Shown here one piece after another: positions 16,901-24,309 of a stretch of 64,000 bases of DNA. The translations under genes were made by a program, and so were the position numbers. Within the stretch, counting starts at the first letter, position 1. Every line of letters begins with the position of its first letter. A model generated the notes under the pieces. The model saw only the letters and a program-made list of their open reading frames with translations, made no database searches and had not been told where the DNA came from. The stretch comes from a virus, in the IMG/VR virus record IMGVR_UViG_3300013104_000005, positions 1-64,000 of that record; one strand, 5' to 3'.

Positions 16901-17268
16901 AGCTTCATCTCCCTCACACACTTGCCACCGAGGCCAGATGAGGCGGTCTTGCCGCCCCTAAGCGTGCGGTTGCAGGCGTAGCAGCGCCCGGTCTCTTGGG
17001 CGTAGAGTTGTCCGGCGGACTGGGGGTGCTTCAGCAGGTCGATGACCATCACGTAGTCACGCTTGATGGTCTTGGACTTGAAGGGGATGATGTGACCCAG
17101 CCTGATGTAACAGACCGGCACCGTTTCACCTGTGTCCTCTGCGTAGCGGTCGATGGTCCACTCGGGATCTGCGTTCTTCCCAGGATCGTGGGCTCTGACC
17201 AGGAACAAGTGCTTGACCTGCTGATCGTCCCTCACTAGGTAACGACCTGAGATCAGCTTTCTCGACAT
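16897..17268 (-). CDS. DUF6011-like zinc-binding protein
   Basis: 123 residues. The C-terminal segment GRCYACNRTLRGGKTASSGL followed by GGKCVREM is the treble-clef-like CxxC...C pattern seen in DUF6011 and related phage proteins. The N-terminal two thirds are beta-rich. CGAGGT lies before the ATG. Its 5' leader holds the first of the three three-way-junction elements (17286-17356), which may control it. Confidence 0.7.
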   Translation of the reverse strand: MSRKLISGRYLVRDDQQVKHLFLVRAHDPGKNADPEWTIDRYAEDTGETVPVCYIRLGHIIPFKSKTIKRDYVMVIDLLKHPQSAGQLYAQETGRCYACNRTLRGGKTASSGLGGKCVREMKL

Positions 17269-17285
17269 ACGGTAAACCTCGACTC

Positions 17286-17356
17286 GTAGTCTGCACTCTG
17301 CGCTCTCCGCCTATTCGGAGCGCCGGGCTTGTGACCGGCATCGCCGCATTAACTAC
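17286..17356 (-). ncRNA. Structured leader element, copy 1 (three-way junction)
   Basis: Read leftward, GTAGT/ACTAC closes the element and TGCG/CGCA forms an inner stem. Within lie hairpin GCCGG-TCACAAGC-CCGGC and hairpin CTCCG-AATAGG-CGGAG. Sequence and folding match copies 2 and 3 (ATGCCGGT, CAAGY and AGAGC shared). It sits 18 bases upstream of the DUF6011-like gene. The first hairpin looks like a TpsiC arm with one extra loop base, but no complete tRNA cloverleaf can be drawn. Confidence 0.6.
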
Positions 17357-17463
17357 CACAAACTGGATGGTGGCGGCATCCTCGTACGCTGGCCAGCCGC
17401 GTTTCGGTACGCTCGCACGGATGCTCGTTGTCAACGCCTCCACCGCGTTACCACCCATGTCCA

Positions 17464-17796
17464 CTAGTTGAAGACGATCTGAAACTCGGGCTTCTCGAGC
17501 GTCGAGTCAACCTCAGTGCCTTCGATAAACACTACCACCTGCACATTAAGCTTAATGCGCAGTTGGTCGATGTTACTGTCGCTGCCTTCGGGTACCTCTG
17601 GGATAGCGTTGAGCATTTCCTCAGCGATGAGGTCGAAGAACGACGCACCTCGCGGGTTGTAAATCCGCTTGGCCTCTTCTTCAGCTATCTGGAGAGATAG
17701 CTGGCCGGTGATGTCGTCTGGGATGAGCGGAAGTACCTGCTGGTCAAGGTTGTCTTCCTGAAACTCCCAGTTTAGGTCATTGTCTACGATGCGCAC
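17464..17796 (-). CDS. Hypothetical protein
   Basis: 110 residues, acidic, with a beta-rich C-terminal half (LRIKLNVQVVVFIEGTEVD). GTG start with AAGGAGG eight bases upstream. No family recognised. The 105 bases between its stop and structured element 1 show nothing else. Confidence 0.65.
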   Translation of the reverse strand: MRIVDNDLNWEFQEDNLDQQVLPLIPDDITGQLSLQIAEEEAKRIYNPRGASFFDLIAEEMLNAIPEVPEGSDSNIDQLRIKLNVQVVVFIEGTEVDSTLEKPEFQIVFN

Positions 17797-17809
17797 TGTC
17801 GGTTCCTCC

Positions 17810-18124
17810 TTAGGTACCTGACTCTTCAGTAGGGATACAGATGACCCACTGAGGGTAGGTAGGATTATTCACTCGAGTGATGGCCGCGGTGTGCAGCGGG
17901 TAATGGCGCACCACGTAGTTGACCGCTTCACTGAGGTTGCCAAAGTCTCGCTCGATGTGTGCTATCGTGTTCACGTCCGCAAGCTTGTGGTCTTTGCCCG
18001 TCGCTGCGTTGTTGAGGACACGGCTCTTGGCTCCTAGCACCTGTTGTACCAGGGTCGAGCGCACGTTGTCAAAGGTCGCGGTGATCTCGTGGCTCAGGAT
18101 GATGCCGCTCTGACTAAACCTCAT
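17810..18124 (-). CDS. Hypothetical protein
   Basis: 104 residues from ATG 18124, which overlaps the pentapeptide-repeat gene by 11 bases. No ribosome site is evident, so it probably depends on coupled translation; a longer frame starts at 18178 inside that gene. No domain recognised. Confidence 0.55.
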   Translation of the reverse strand: MRFSQSGIILSHEITATFDNVRSTLVQQVLGAKSRVLNNAATGKDHKLADVNTIAHIERDFGNLSEAVNYVVRHYPLHTAAITRVNNPTYPQWVICIPTEESGT

Positions 18125-18989
18125 GGCTTGACCGCATGGCACTGATGCCAGTGACGCCGACAAGTCCGAGCTCGTCAAGTGCTTGGTTAAGCAGCGGGCG
18201 AGATGCCTCGTCCTTGCAGTCTTGCTCGTCGTAGGAGTCTCGCATCGCCATGTACGCTACTGTCTGCGGGTGAGCCTTGCACCACTGCTGCATGGACTGC
18301 TGGGTAAGTGTAGGCTGCGAGAGCGACTTAAACCGCAGACTGTGGTAAAACGCCCACTGTACCAGGAGGTGTTGCTGTTCGGGGCCCGGCTCTAGCTGGT
18401 CGATGATCCGAGAGAAGGCCTCTACCGCTCGCTCGACGTACTCGTGACCCTTGACTGGGGGTAGCAGCTTGTAGAACGGCTGGTCGCGCCGGCACTCGAG
18501 GAACTCGTAAAGGATACCGTCGAGGTGCGCGCCTGTAAAGTCCGCTCCGTGCACGCAAGACCGGCTGATGTTGGCCCGCTCCAGGTGGGCGTAGGTGAAG
18601 TCAGTCTGCGTGAGGTCGGCGCCCGTAAACCGGGCTCCGCTTAACCAGGCGTAAGCGAAGTTAGCGTGGGTGAGGTCGGCCCTGTCGAAGTTGGCCAGGT
18701 TGGCATCTGCACCGTGAAAGATGGTGTTGTGGCAGGTGGCCCCTGACAGGTAGGCGCTGTTGAGGTGAGCCCCAGTAAACTGGGCGCCTGTGAGGTCAGC
18801 GCGCATGAGGTTGCCGTGTGCTAACTGACAGTTGGTCAGGTTCCGAAACGACAGGTCACGAGCGTGTAGGTCTACGCTGTGGAGGTCTATCACGAAGTCT
18901 GGCTCCGCGTCCCTCATGTCTTTCCAGCGATCTGCGTCGTGTAGCAGCACCTGTAGCAGGCTGCTACGGTCTAGCTGTGATAACTTCAC
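18114..18989 (-). CDS. Pentapeptide-repeat protein
   Basis: 291 residues. About residues 40-155 contain consecutive A(D/N)LxX units (LMRADLTGAQFTGAHLNSAY, ANLANFDRADLTHANFAYA, RFTGADLTQTDFTYAHLERA), which fold as a right-handed beta-helix. A helical C-terminal part follows, ending near LNQALDELGLVG. Some family members mimic DNA and inhibit gyrase, but nothing here proves that. GTG start at 18989 is chosen because GAGGAG lies five bases upstream; the longer open frame to 19193 is not repeat-like. Confidence 0.8.
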   Translation of the reverse strand: MKLSQLDRSSLLQVLLHDADRWKDMRDAEPDFVIDLHSVDLHARDLSFRNLTNCQLAHGNLMRADLTGAQFTGAHLNSAYLSGATCHNTIFHGADANLANFDRADLTHANFAYAWLSGARFTGADLTQTDFTYAHLERANISRSCVHGADFTGAHLDGILYEFLECRRDQPFYKLLPPVKGHEYVERAVEAFSRIIDQLEPGPEQQHLLVQWAFYHSLRFKSLSQPTLTQQSMQQWCKAHPQTVAYMAMRDSYDEQDCKDEASRPLLNQALDELGLVGVTGISAMRSSHEV

Positions 18990-19084
18990 GGTAACTCCTC
19001 GTGAGTCTCTAACTGCCACGTGATTGTGGCATACCGCCTGCCCGACTCGAACGGGCTGCCCACTGACTGGGGAGGCAGTGTCAC

Positions 19085-19582
19085 TTACCCGCCGGGGTGC
19101 TCGCAAGCGATGTTGATAGCGTGAGCGCCGGGTGTCGGGTCGTCCCAGCGGATCCTGGTGCCGCACTCGCGGCAAAGTTGGCACGACTGGCACACCCGCA
19201 TCGGAACCAGTCCACGAGGGCCCATCGACACAAGCGCCTCGCTTAGTAGGTTACCTGGTAGGGGAAGCGTACCGCACAACTCGCACCATTCGTACGCGAC
19301 CTTCCAGACTGGAGCGATGACAAAACCTGTGTGAATACGACGACCGGTGTCCTCAAACAGGCCAGATGCCAGCGCAGCGTAGGCGAGTGGAATGTTCTCC
19401 ATCCAGACCTTAGCAAAGAACTCACCCGGCCACAGCGTGTGGGCCTGGTCAGGGATGTTGACGGAGAGGGTAGCAAGTGGCTCGTGCTCGGTATTCTCTA
19501 ACTTCACCGCTAAGTTGCTGTCAGGGTACTTAGTGATGACGACCCTAACAACGCCGTCAGGCGTGTTAAACCTTGCTCTCAT
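19085..19582 (-). CDS. DUF4313-like protein with C-terminal zinc cluster
   Basis: 165 residues. Residues about 24-95 (LAVKLENTEHEPLATLSVNI, GEFFAKVWMENI, LFEDTGRRIHTGFVIAPVW) match the DUF4313 pattern known from mobile elements and phages. The C-terminus adds CELCG and CQSCQLCRECG, a likely zinc ribbon not usual in that family. Function is unknown. The start follows a structured 460-base gap that may form its leader. Confidence 0.65.
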   Translation of the reverse strand: MRARFNTPDGVVRVVITKYPDSNLAVKLENTEHEPLATLSVNIPDQAHTLWPGEFFAKVWMENIPLAYAALASGLFEDTGRRIHTGFVIAPVWKVAYEWCELCGTLPLPGNLLSEALVSMGPRGLVPMRVCQSCQLCRECGTRIRWDDPTPGAHAINIACEHPGG

Positions 19583-20043
19583 AGTTACCTCTAACGTATG
19601 GAGTGTGTAGAGTGTCTGCTCTCGTCAGTGGCCGCTTTACGACCAGACCGTGGCTACGCCACGGTTTCGGCATGGGTAGTAGGTAGCAAGAGGCCCAAGG
19701 TACTCTTGTTAGGTTGTAACCCAGGGCCTCTTACCTGAGAGATCGGATTGTCCGTAGTTTGCCATCCCTCGTGGCTTCGGGACTACCGCGTGACTCATAA
19801 AGCTTGTTGCTACTAAGCTCGTCGTTCTCAAGCCAGAGGCGGTAATCACCCGAAACTAAGCGTAGGATAACCTACGCCCTGGCGGGTACCTTGTGAGTTG
19901 GCGTTAGCGCCTGTTGTACGCCTGATAACCGCGCCTCACGCACCCGCCGCAGTGTCGTTGAGGGACAGTCCTGCCGCGCCGCCGCACGCGTCGCCAGCCG
20001 ACGACACGCCGACCACACTTAACGCACTTAAACCTGAGCGTGT
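19583..20043 (-). other. Structured non-coding gap with pseudoknot and an 18-residue ORF
   Basis: No normal gene fits these 460 bases. Dyads found: AAGAGGCCC/GGGCCTCTT (19688-19696, 19724-19732); AGCTT/AAGCT (19801-19819); a nested hairpin at 19841-19890 (GGTA/TACC, CCCG/CGGG, GCGTAGG/CCTACGC). At 19754-19786 GTAG/CTAC closes an H-type pseudoknot made of GCCA/TGGC and TCCC/GGGA. A micro-ORF (19765-19709, MANYGQSDLSGKRPWVTT) starts inside the pseudoknot with GAGGG upstream. The part nearest the DUF4313-like gene resembles a degenerate copy of the three-way-junction element. Confidence 0.5.
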
Positions 20044-20358
20044 TCAATGTCGGCTTACCTCCAGGATGAGCGACTTCAGGTCGTCGATGGTCGGTTCCTC
20101 GTCGGGGTTAACCACTGCGATGGATCGGTCACGGTAGTCAGTAGCGATGGGACGGTCTAACACCAGGTAGGTGCCTACAGCGAGGGCCTCCTCAGGTGCC
20201 AGGTCGTGGAAGTTGAAGACACCCAGGAAGGACTTGACCTTAGCGGGTGGTGCCTCGTGAGTAACGAGCAAGATGATGGGGTCTCGGACTGGCCAGTTAA
20301 AGCCGTCGGTGCCCTGGTAGCTAAACGACCCCGAGACCGTGAGCAAGTGTTTAAGCAC
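20044..20358 (-). CDS. Hypothetical protein
   Basis: 104 residues with a GTG start overlapping the upstream stop by eight bases. The sequence alternates strands and helices (PIILLVTHEAPPAKVKSFLG, AVGTYLVLDRPI). No family recognised. Confidence 0.65.
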   Translation of the reverse strand: MLKHLLTVSGSFSYQGTDGFNWPVRDPIILLVTHEAPPAKVKSFLGVFNFHDLAPEEALAVGTYLVLDRPIATDYRDRSIAVVNPDEEPTIDDLKSLILEVSRH

Positions 20359-20767
20359 GCTTCGCCATCTTGTCTAGCAACAGGTCGATGTCGTTGCAGA
20401 GCGTTACGCTGAAGTCGAAGAGGCGGGTGAGGACCACGACGTTAAGTCGGTCGTGTGGGGTAGTCACCGTGAACCCGTTCTGCATGATGGCACCTAAGGC
20501 GCCCATGAGGTGGACCGCGAAGTGACTCACGCCCACTCGCTTGATGTCATCGGCGAGGTCGGCCACAGCCTGGTCGCAGGCGAGGTCGTCTTCAGTGGTC
20601 TCGTTGAGGTCACCGATGTCCTGGGCAGTGTGGGCTCGGGTGAGGATGTCGTCAAGCATCTGCTTGAGGCTTGGGTTGTTGTCACGGGTCCGGAAAGCGT
20701 ATTCGAACAACTCGTTAACCGTGACCTGACTGGTCTCCTTCGGCACATCTTCCTTCCTTCGGCTCAT
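20351..20767 (-). CDS. Hypothetical helical protein
   Basis: 138 residues, mostly helical and acidic (DDILTRAHTAQDIGDLNETT). The ATG at 20767 overlaps the upstream stop (ATGA), with GAGAGG upstream. No family recognised. Confidence 0.65.
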   Translation of the reverse strand: MSRRKEDVPKETSQVTVNELFEYAFRTRDNNPSLKQMLDDILTRAHTAQDIGDLNETTEDDLACDQAVADLADDIKRVGVSHFAVHLMGALGAIMQNGFTVTTPHDRLNVVVLTRLFDFSVTLCNDIDLLLDKMAKRA

Positions 20768-21372
20768 CGGCGCACCCTCTCTATCACTCGACACTCGATG
20801 CCGCAACCGGCCAAAGACCCGACCGCTGTCAACAATACCTGCGTATCACTGTACTCGCGGACGGAGCTGAAGAACTGGCTCCTCGGCTTCACCTGCAGAA
20901 CCACCACGCGCCCGAACTTCAGGCTGAACGTGGGCGACGCGTGATTGACCAGTCGGTAACCGGCGGGGATGCTATCCGGTGCCGGCGCCTTCACCTTGGG
21001 CTGTGGACGAGGTCTAAGGTCATCTCGTCGCGGCAACTTCGATTCCTCCAGGTGCTTGTTGTCATTCTGGTGACCCGGACCCAGGGGGCAAGGTCGGCCC
21101 TGATGGAACTTCTCGTAACGCCGATACGCTCGCTGGTTGACATCTGCCTTTTGACCGCCATCCTGGCAATTCGGCAGAGGCTCCAGCTCGTTCAGCTCGT
21201 CAACCCGTCGGAGGCGGAAGATCTTCCCCCGCCAGATCCGGTGAGTCTTCGGTAACGGGTGCCCCTGGGCGATATACGCCTCGAAGTCGGGGTCGCCCTT
21301 GCTCGGCGCCGGGTCAGGCTTGAACATCACCTCCGTGTCGCCGTGCATGAGCTTCGGATTGAACCTGCTCAT
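20764..21372 (-). CDS. Hypothetical basic protein
   Basis: 202 residues, rich in Lys, Arg and Pro (LPRRDDLRPRPQPKVKAPAP), with a beta-rich C-terminus. GGAG lies seven bases before the ATG. Structured element copy 2 lies 20-91 bases upstream in its leader. No family recognised. Confidence 0.65.
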   Translation of the reverse strand: MSRFNPKLMHGDTEVMFKPDPAPSKGDPDFEAYIAQGHPLPKTHRIWRGKIFRLRRVDELNELEPLPNCQDGGQKADVNQRAYRRYEKFHQGRPCPLGPGHQNDNKHLEESKLPRRDDLRPRPQPKVKAPAPDSIPAGYRLVNHASPTFSLKFGRVVVLQVKPRSQFFSSVREYSDTQVLLTAVGSLAGCGIECRVIERVRR

Positions 21373-21391
21373 TGATACACTCCATGTAGGT

Positions 21392-21463
21392 AGTGATCTA
21401 CTCTGCTCTCCCCCTCGGTCGGGGGCGCCGGACTTGTAACCGGCATTGTAGCATTAGATCACT
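21392..21463 (-). ncRNA. Structured leader element, copy 2 (three-way junction)
   Basis: Read leftward, AGTGATCTA/TAGATCACT makes a nine-pair closing stem, TGCT/AGCA an inner stem, and the junction carries GCCGG-TTACAAGT-CCGGC and CCCCC-GACCGA-GGGGG. The closing stem differs in sequence from copy 1 yet still pairs, which is compensatory evidence for structure. An 11-pair hairpin (GGGCAGGGGGA/TCCCCCTGCCC, about 21464-21493) stands between it and the preceding gene's stop. Confidence 0.65.
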
Positions 21464-21500
21464 GGGCAGGGGGAGGTGAATTCCCCCTGCCCTGTTCTTG

Positions 21501-22256
21501 TTAGATTGTAACTGCGTCGGGGACCTCCGTTGCCTCGACGACCGGTTCTGCCAGCGGCTCCATCACCGGCGGCAACTCGTCGACCACCGGCGTCGTGGGC
21601 TCAGTCGGGTCAGGGGTGATAGGACTCACCGTGTCAGGGGCGTTGGCGGTGAATGCCTTCACCTGGTTGGCGGTATTCCGTGCCCAGATGAGGCAGAGCT
21701 CACGCGCACGCTCTTGCTTCTTGGTGATCTGGGGACGCCCTCCGGGGCTCGGCATACATACCTGCGTGGGCAGATGCATGGCTCGGAAATACCCGGGCTT
21801 GTCTGGGGTCGTGATAACCGCATAGTGACCGTTGACGCGCTCTACGATCATGTCCTCGGTAAAATCCGTCACCGGCGGTGGCGTCTGTGCTGTGTAATTC
21901 TGACCAGCCTTCGGCGTCTTCGGCGCCTTCGGCTCTCCAGTCGCCGTCGACGCGTGGGGCTTCCGCAACTTCAACTTCAACTGGCTGAGCTGCTGGGCGG
22001 CATCTGCCATCGTCATGCCTGTCGTGTCGATCCGGTCAATCTTGAGTGCGTCGCAGAGCTGCTCGATTGCCATCAACTGGGATGCCGCTGCCGGCGCGTG
22101 GTTGATGGGTGGCAGGGGCTCCTGCGGTGGGGCGGTCGCCTCCGTGGGAGCAGGCTCCGCAACCGGCTCCTGTACTTCCGGCTCAACCGGCTCGGCCGGC
22201 TGCGTCGGGGTGGTTGGGGCAGACCCGTGCCCGTTGTTGCGGTTCTTCTTAGCCAT
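21501..22256 (-). CDS. Long paralogue of the small cassette proteins, Pro-rich ends
   Basis: 251 residues. Both ends are Pro/Thr/Glu-rich and probably disordered. The core has SPGGRPQITKKQERARELCL, clearly related to SPKGLPIITRRPERAKELAE and TPAGKPIVTRKRDRAAELAA in the two small proteins at 24.5 and 23.8 kb. The three form a family of unknown function. GGAG lies seven bases before the ATG, and structured element copy 3 lies in its leader. Confidence 0.7.
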   Translation of the reverse strand: MAKKNRNNGHGSAPTTPTQPAEPVEPEVQEPVAEPAPTEATAPPQEPLPPINHAPAAASQLMAIEQLCDALKIDRIDTTGMTMADAAQQLSQLKLKLRKPHASTATGEPKAPKTPKAGQNYTAQTPPPVTDFTEDMIVERVNGHYAVITTPDKPGYFRAMHLPTQVCMPSPGGRPQITKKQERARELCLIWARNTANQVKAFTANAPDTVSPITPDPTEPTTPVVDELPPVMEPLAEPVVEATEVPDAVTI

Positions 22257-22283
22257 CGTGTATCTCCAACCTGTAAAGGTTTG

Positions 22284-22354
22284 GGCTCCTCTCCACGTGC
22301 CCGCAGCTATTCGCGGTTCCAGACTTGAGACTGGCATGGTAGTGTTAAAGCGCC
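22284..22354 (-). ncRNA. Structured leader element, copy 3 (three-way junction)
   Basis: Same plan as copies 1 and 2 with more divergence. Hairpin CCAG-TCTCAAGT-CTGG replaces GCCGG...CCGGC by paired changes, and CCGC-GAATAGCT-GCGG is the second hairpin. CAC/GTG forms the inner stem and the outer stem is imperfect. A TTCCCTC/GAGGGGAA hairpin just upstream (about 22370-22390) parallels the hairpin upstream of copy 2. Confidence 0.55.
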
Positions 22355-22645
22355 GCAGATATTGCTTCCCCTCATTAGAAGAGGGAATCTTCCGCGGCGA
22401 CGGTCATCACCGGTCAACGACGTACTCGGTAGAGCTGTGATGCCGAGCTCGACCCGTCAGATCGAAACAATCACTCGAGGTCAATGTCGTTGGGGCAACC
22501 CATCAGTTATCAGTCACCTGTCGCCGTCGATCGTTACTTCCTCACCACTGCCAGTCGGATATTAGTTGGTCATCTGCTGGTCGTTGGACTCCGGTTTAGG
22601 CGTCGACCCGTTGGACATGTCGTAGGGCTCGAGGCGTAAGGTAAG

Positions 22646-22756
22646 TCAGCGGGCTTTGATTTTCCCACTGAGCCTTGTCGCCTGTCGCGGCCCAAACAAC
22701 GGTTTGGTTTCAGGCTCTGTCGCGGTGCCAGGGTGGGCCATGAGGCTCTTGGGCAC
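22646..22756 (-). CDS. Possible 36-residue peptide
   Basis: A GTG-started frame (PKSLMAHPGTATEPETKPLF, ending SGKIKAR) with AAGGA very close upstream, in the long leader that follows the promoter at 22953-22982. It follows another short frame (22773-22904) by 16 bases. Composition is plausible but no homology is recognised. The short spacer and lack of family keep confidence low. Confidence 0.3.
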   Translation of the reverse strand: MPKSLMAHPGTATEPETKPLFGPRQATRLSGKIKAR

Positions 22757-22772
22757 CGTCCTTATTCCCTTG

Positions 22773-22904
22773 TTAACGGTTTTCGGTCATCTTCCGCACA
22801 AGCACGGCACTGAGGACCAGTCGGGTCGTTATATCCCCGGAGAGAACCACGGTCATCGCGGATCTGGCTCCCTCAAACTGAGATGATGACACAACAGCCC
22901 CCAT
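22773..22904 (-). CDS. Possible 43-residue peptide near promoter
   Basis: An ATG-started frame whose start codon lies in a tight hairpin CCCCC-TAT-GGGGG about 40 bases from the predicted transcription start. An internal ATG gives MTVVLSGDITTRLVLSAVLV, with GAGGGAG about 12 bases upstream. Either could be a leader peptide, or the hairpin alone could be regulatory. Confidence 0.25.
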   Translation of the reverse strand: MGAVVSSSQFEGARSAMTVVLSGDITTRLVLSAVLVRKMTENR

Positions 22905-22952
22905 AGGGGGAAACACTAGAACCCTGTTCTGTGTATCATTTATCATCATTCT

Positions 22953-22982
22953 ATTGTATCACACTTATCCCCAGTTTGTCAA
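22953..22982 (-). promoter_or_regulatory. Sigma70-type promoter with extended -10
   Basis: Read leftward: TTGACA (22982-22977), 18-base spacer, TACAAT (22958-22953) preceded by GTGA. It begins about 60 bases after the intrinsic terminator at 23041-23073, so it starts a fresh transcript carrying the 22.3-22.9 kb leader and the genes below it. Confidence 0.8.
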
Positions 22983-23040
22983 CTAGTTTTGAGATGAGTT
23001 ACCGGTATTTTGGGGCAGGGGGAGGGTCGGCGAAGCACAC

Positions 23041-23073
23041 AAAAAAGCGGCGCCGCGATGAGGCGGCACCGCT
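23041..23073 (-). terminator. Intrinsic terminator
   Basis: Read leftward, AGCGGTGCCGC pairs with GCGGCGCCGCT (11 pairs, one G-T) around a short loop and is followed directly by six T. It ends the three-gene unit that starts at promoter 24016-24044. Confidence 0.9.
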
Positions 23074-23092
23074 AGTGAGGGAGGGTAGGCAA

Positions 23093-23263
23093 CTAGCGCG
23101 ACCTGTTCGCTAGCCAGTAGCAGGTGGCCCCAGCGAGGAGGGAGATGACTAGGGCCACAGCGAAGTCAACCGGGTAGGGGCTAAGTGAGGCGAGGGCCAG
23201 GCAATAGCCTCCCCCAGCGAAGAGGGCCAGGAGGGAGGGTTGGGTCTGGTGGGTAGGCTGCAT
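23093..23263 (-). CDS. Small two-helix membrane protein
   Basis: 56 residues from the ATG at 23263, with AAAGGA seven bases upstream. Two hydrophobic segments (SLLALFAGGGYCLALASLS and FAVALVISLLAGATCYWLA) separated by a short Pro-containing turn suggest a hairpin in the membrane. It is the last gene of a short unit with its own promoter and terminator, as expected of early host-interaction genes. Function unknown. Confidence 0.65.
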   Translation of the reverse strand: MQPTHQTQPSLLALFAGGGYCLALASLSPYPVDFAVALVISLLAGATCYWLANRSR

Positions 23264-23317
23264 GGTAGGTCCTTTCAAGGTGCCCTGGCCCTCGCGGACC
23301 AGGGCGGGATGGGCCCC

Positions 23318-23554
23318 TTACGGGGCGATAAGTCCTTCGATGTAATCGGTCACGACGTCCTGGGTAACGGGGTCGATGTGATTGACCTCGTAGTAATCGG
23401 CCGCGCGGTCCTCGCCGGCCTGCCTCGCCTCGGTGACCGAGTCGAAGGGACCGAACTGTTGGGCGTGGCCCTCGGCGATGTCCTGGGCAAGGGTTCGCTC
23501 CTGGGCATCTGGGTTATCAGCGAAAGAGCGATAGATGACCAAACTGAACTTCAT
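23318..23554 (-). CDS. Small acidic protein
   Basis: 78 residues from the ATG at 23554 with AGGAGG upstream. The N-terminal strand (MKFSLVIYRSF) and the pattern FGPFDSVTEARQAGEDRAAD suggest a compact alpha/beta domain. It is the middle gene of the 23.1-24.0 kb unit. No function recognised. Confidence 0.7.
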   Translation of the reverse strand: MKFSLVIYRSFADNPDAQERTLAQDIAEGHAQQFGPFDSVTEARQAGEDRAADYYEVNHIDPVTQDVVTDYIEGLIAP

Positions 23555-23642
23555 GGTAATGCCTCCTGGATAGGTGCTGTGTACTAGGTTCCTGTAAATG
23601 ATGGATGCCCCGTATCCAGCGATACGGGGCACCTGTTACCTG

Positions 23643-23891
23643 TTAGGCAACTTGTTCGGCAACCGGTTCGGCAACGGAGGCATCAGAAACGATGCCGGCT
23701 CGTCGATCCTGATCCAGCACCTCTGCGCTGGATCCCTTCATCCAGGACGCTGCCAGTTCCGCGGCCCGATCCCGTTTACGCGTTACGATCGGTTTTCCCG
23801 CGGGTGTCAACATGAACCGGCCCGATCCCGTATCCTGTATCGCGTAGAAATTCGGCTTGGCAGCCGGAACAACAATCGCAGTAATCTTCAT
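23643..23891 (-). CDS. Small cassette protein, paralogue of 24310-24633
   Basis: 82 residues: KITAIVVPAAKPNFYAIQ, then LTPAGKPIVTRKRDRAAELA and SAEVLDQDRRAGI. The protein at 24310-24633 has the same three blocks, and the core recurs in 21501-22256. Start chosen at 23891 because AGGAG precedes it. It is the first gene after a very strong promoter, so the product is probably made early and abundantly. Biochemical role unknown. Confidence 0.75.
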   Translation of the reverse strand: MKITAIVVPAAKPNFYAIQDTGSGRFMLTPAGKPIVTRKRDRAAELAASWMKGSSAEVLDQDRRAGIVSDASVAEPVAEQVA

Positions 23892-24015
23892 GGGTATCTC
23901 CTGGCAATATGCCGGGGATGATGCCGGTGCCCCCGGCAGGGGATGATGACAAGAACACAAGACTGGTCAGAGATTCTGGACCAGACTGGATTTTATCGTT
24001 TATCATCATGTATAC

Positions 24016-24044
24016 ATTGTATCACATCGCCGGATAGTTGTCAA
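24016..24044 (-). promoter_or_regulatory. Very strong promoter with AT-rich UP element
   Basis: Read leftward: TTGACA (24044-24039), 17 bases, TACAAT (24021-24016) with extended TGA. The 41-base AT-rich block 24037-24077 overlaps and precedes the -35, where UP elements lie. GTATACAT and TGATGATAA follow the -10 as in the sister promoter at 24740-24768. Confidence 0.9.
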
Positions 24045-24077
24045 TATTATTTAATATTTATTATATCAATAAAGGAA
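24037..24077. repeat. 41-bp exact AT-rich repeat, copy A (copy B 24761-24801)
   Basis: The sequence beginning GTTGTCAATATTATTTAATA and ending CAATAAAGGAA occurs without change at 24037-24077 and 24761-24801, 724 bases apart. Each copy includes the -35 box and the upstream AT-rich region of a promoter, and lies upstream of one of two paralogous genes. This marks a duplicated cassette. Confidence 0.95.
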
Positions 24078-24264
24078 CCCGCGTGTTTTGAGGGGGTAGG
24101 AGGGGTACAGTTGCAACATTACCAACGACCCTACAGGGTGAGGGGCAGGGGATAAGCGATACCGTTTTAATAGTATTAATTAACCACTGATAGGGTTGCA
24201 ACATAACCGATAAGGGTAAGTGATGGGGGTAGGTAGAGCAAACCAGTACAGGCTCGCCAGTGAC

Positions 24265-24297
24265 AAAAAAAGACCCCCACCCCTTTCGGGGTAGGGG
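24265..24297 (-). terminator. Intrinsic terminator
   Basis: Read leftward, CCCCTACCCC pairs with GGGGTGGGG around a GAAA tetraloop, then GTC and seven T. It isolates the 24310-24633 gene from the next promoter at 24044. Confidence 0.9.
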
Positions 24298-24309
24298 CGA
24301 ACTCACCAG

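Noticed and set aside
17286-17356. Possible tRNA genes at the three structured elements
   Set aside because: The + strand shows an anticodon-like loop (CTTGTGA, CTTGTAA, CTTGAGA) and the - strand a T-arm-like hairpin. Loops have eight bases, there is no room for all arms, and no acceptor end is present on either strand.
19000-19193. N-terminal extension of the pentapeptide-repeat gene
   Set aside because: The segment is Arg/Pro-rich and non-repeat-like, whereas GTG 18989 has a good GAGGAG site.
19583-20043. Phage tmRNA
   Set aside because: GCAAAC after a pseudoknot recalls a tmRNA resume site, but the encoded peptide lacks an ALAA-like end, and no tRNA-Ala-like 5' or 3' ends are present.
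22656-22886. A 76-codon + strand frame in the 22.7-kb leader
   Set aside because: It lies opposite the direction of every signal around it and has no ribosome site.
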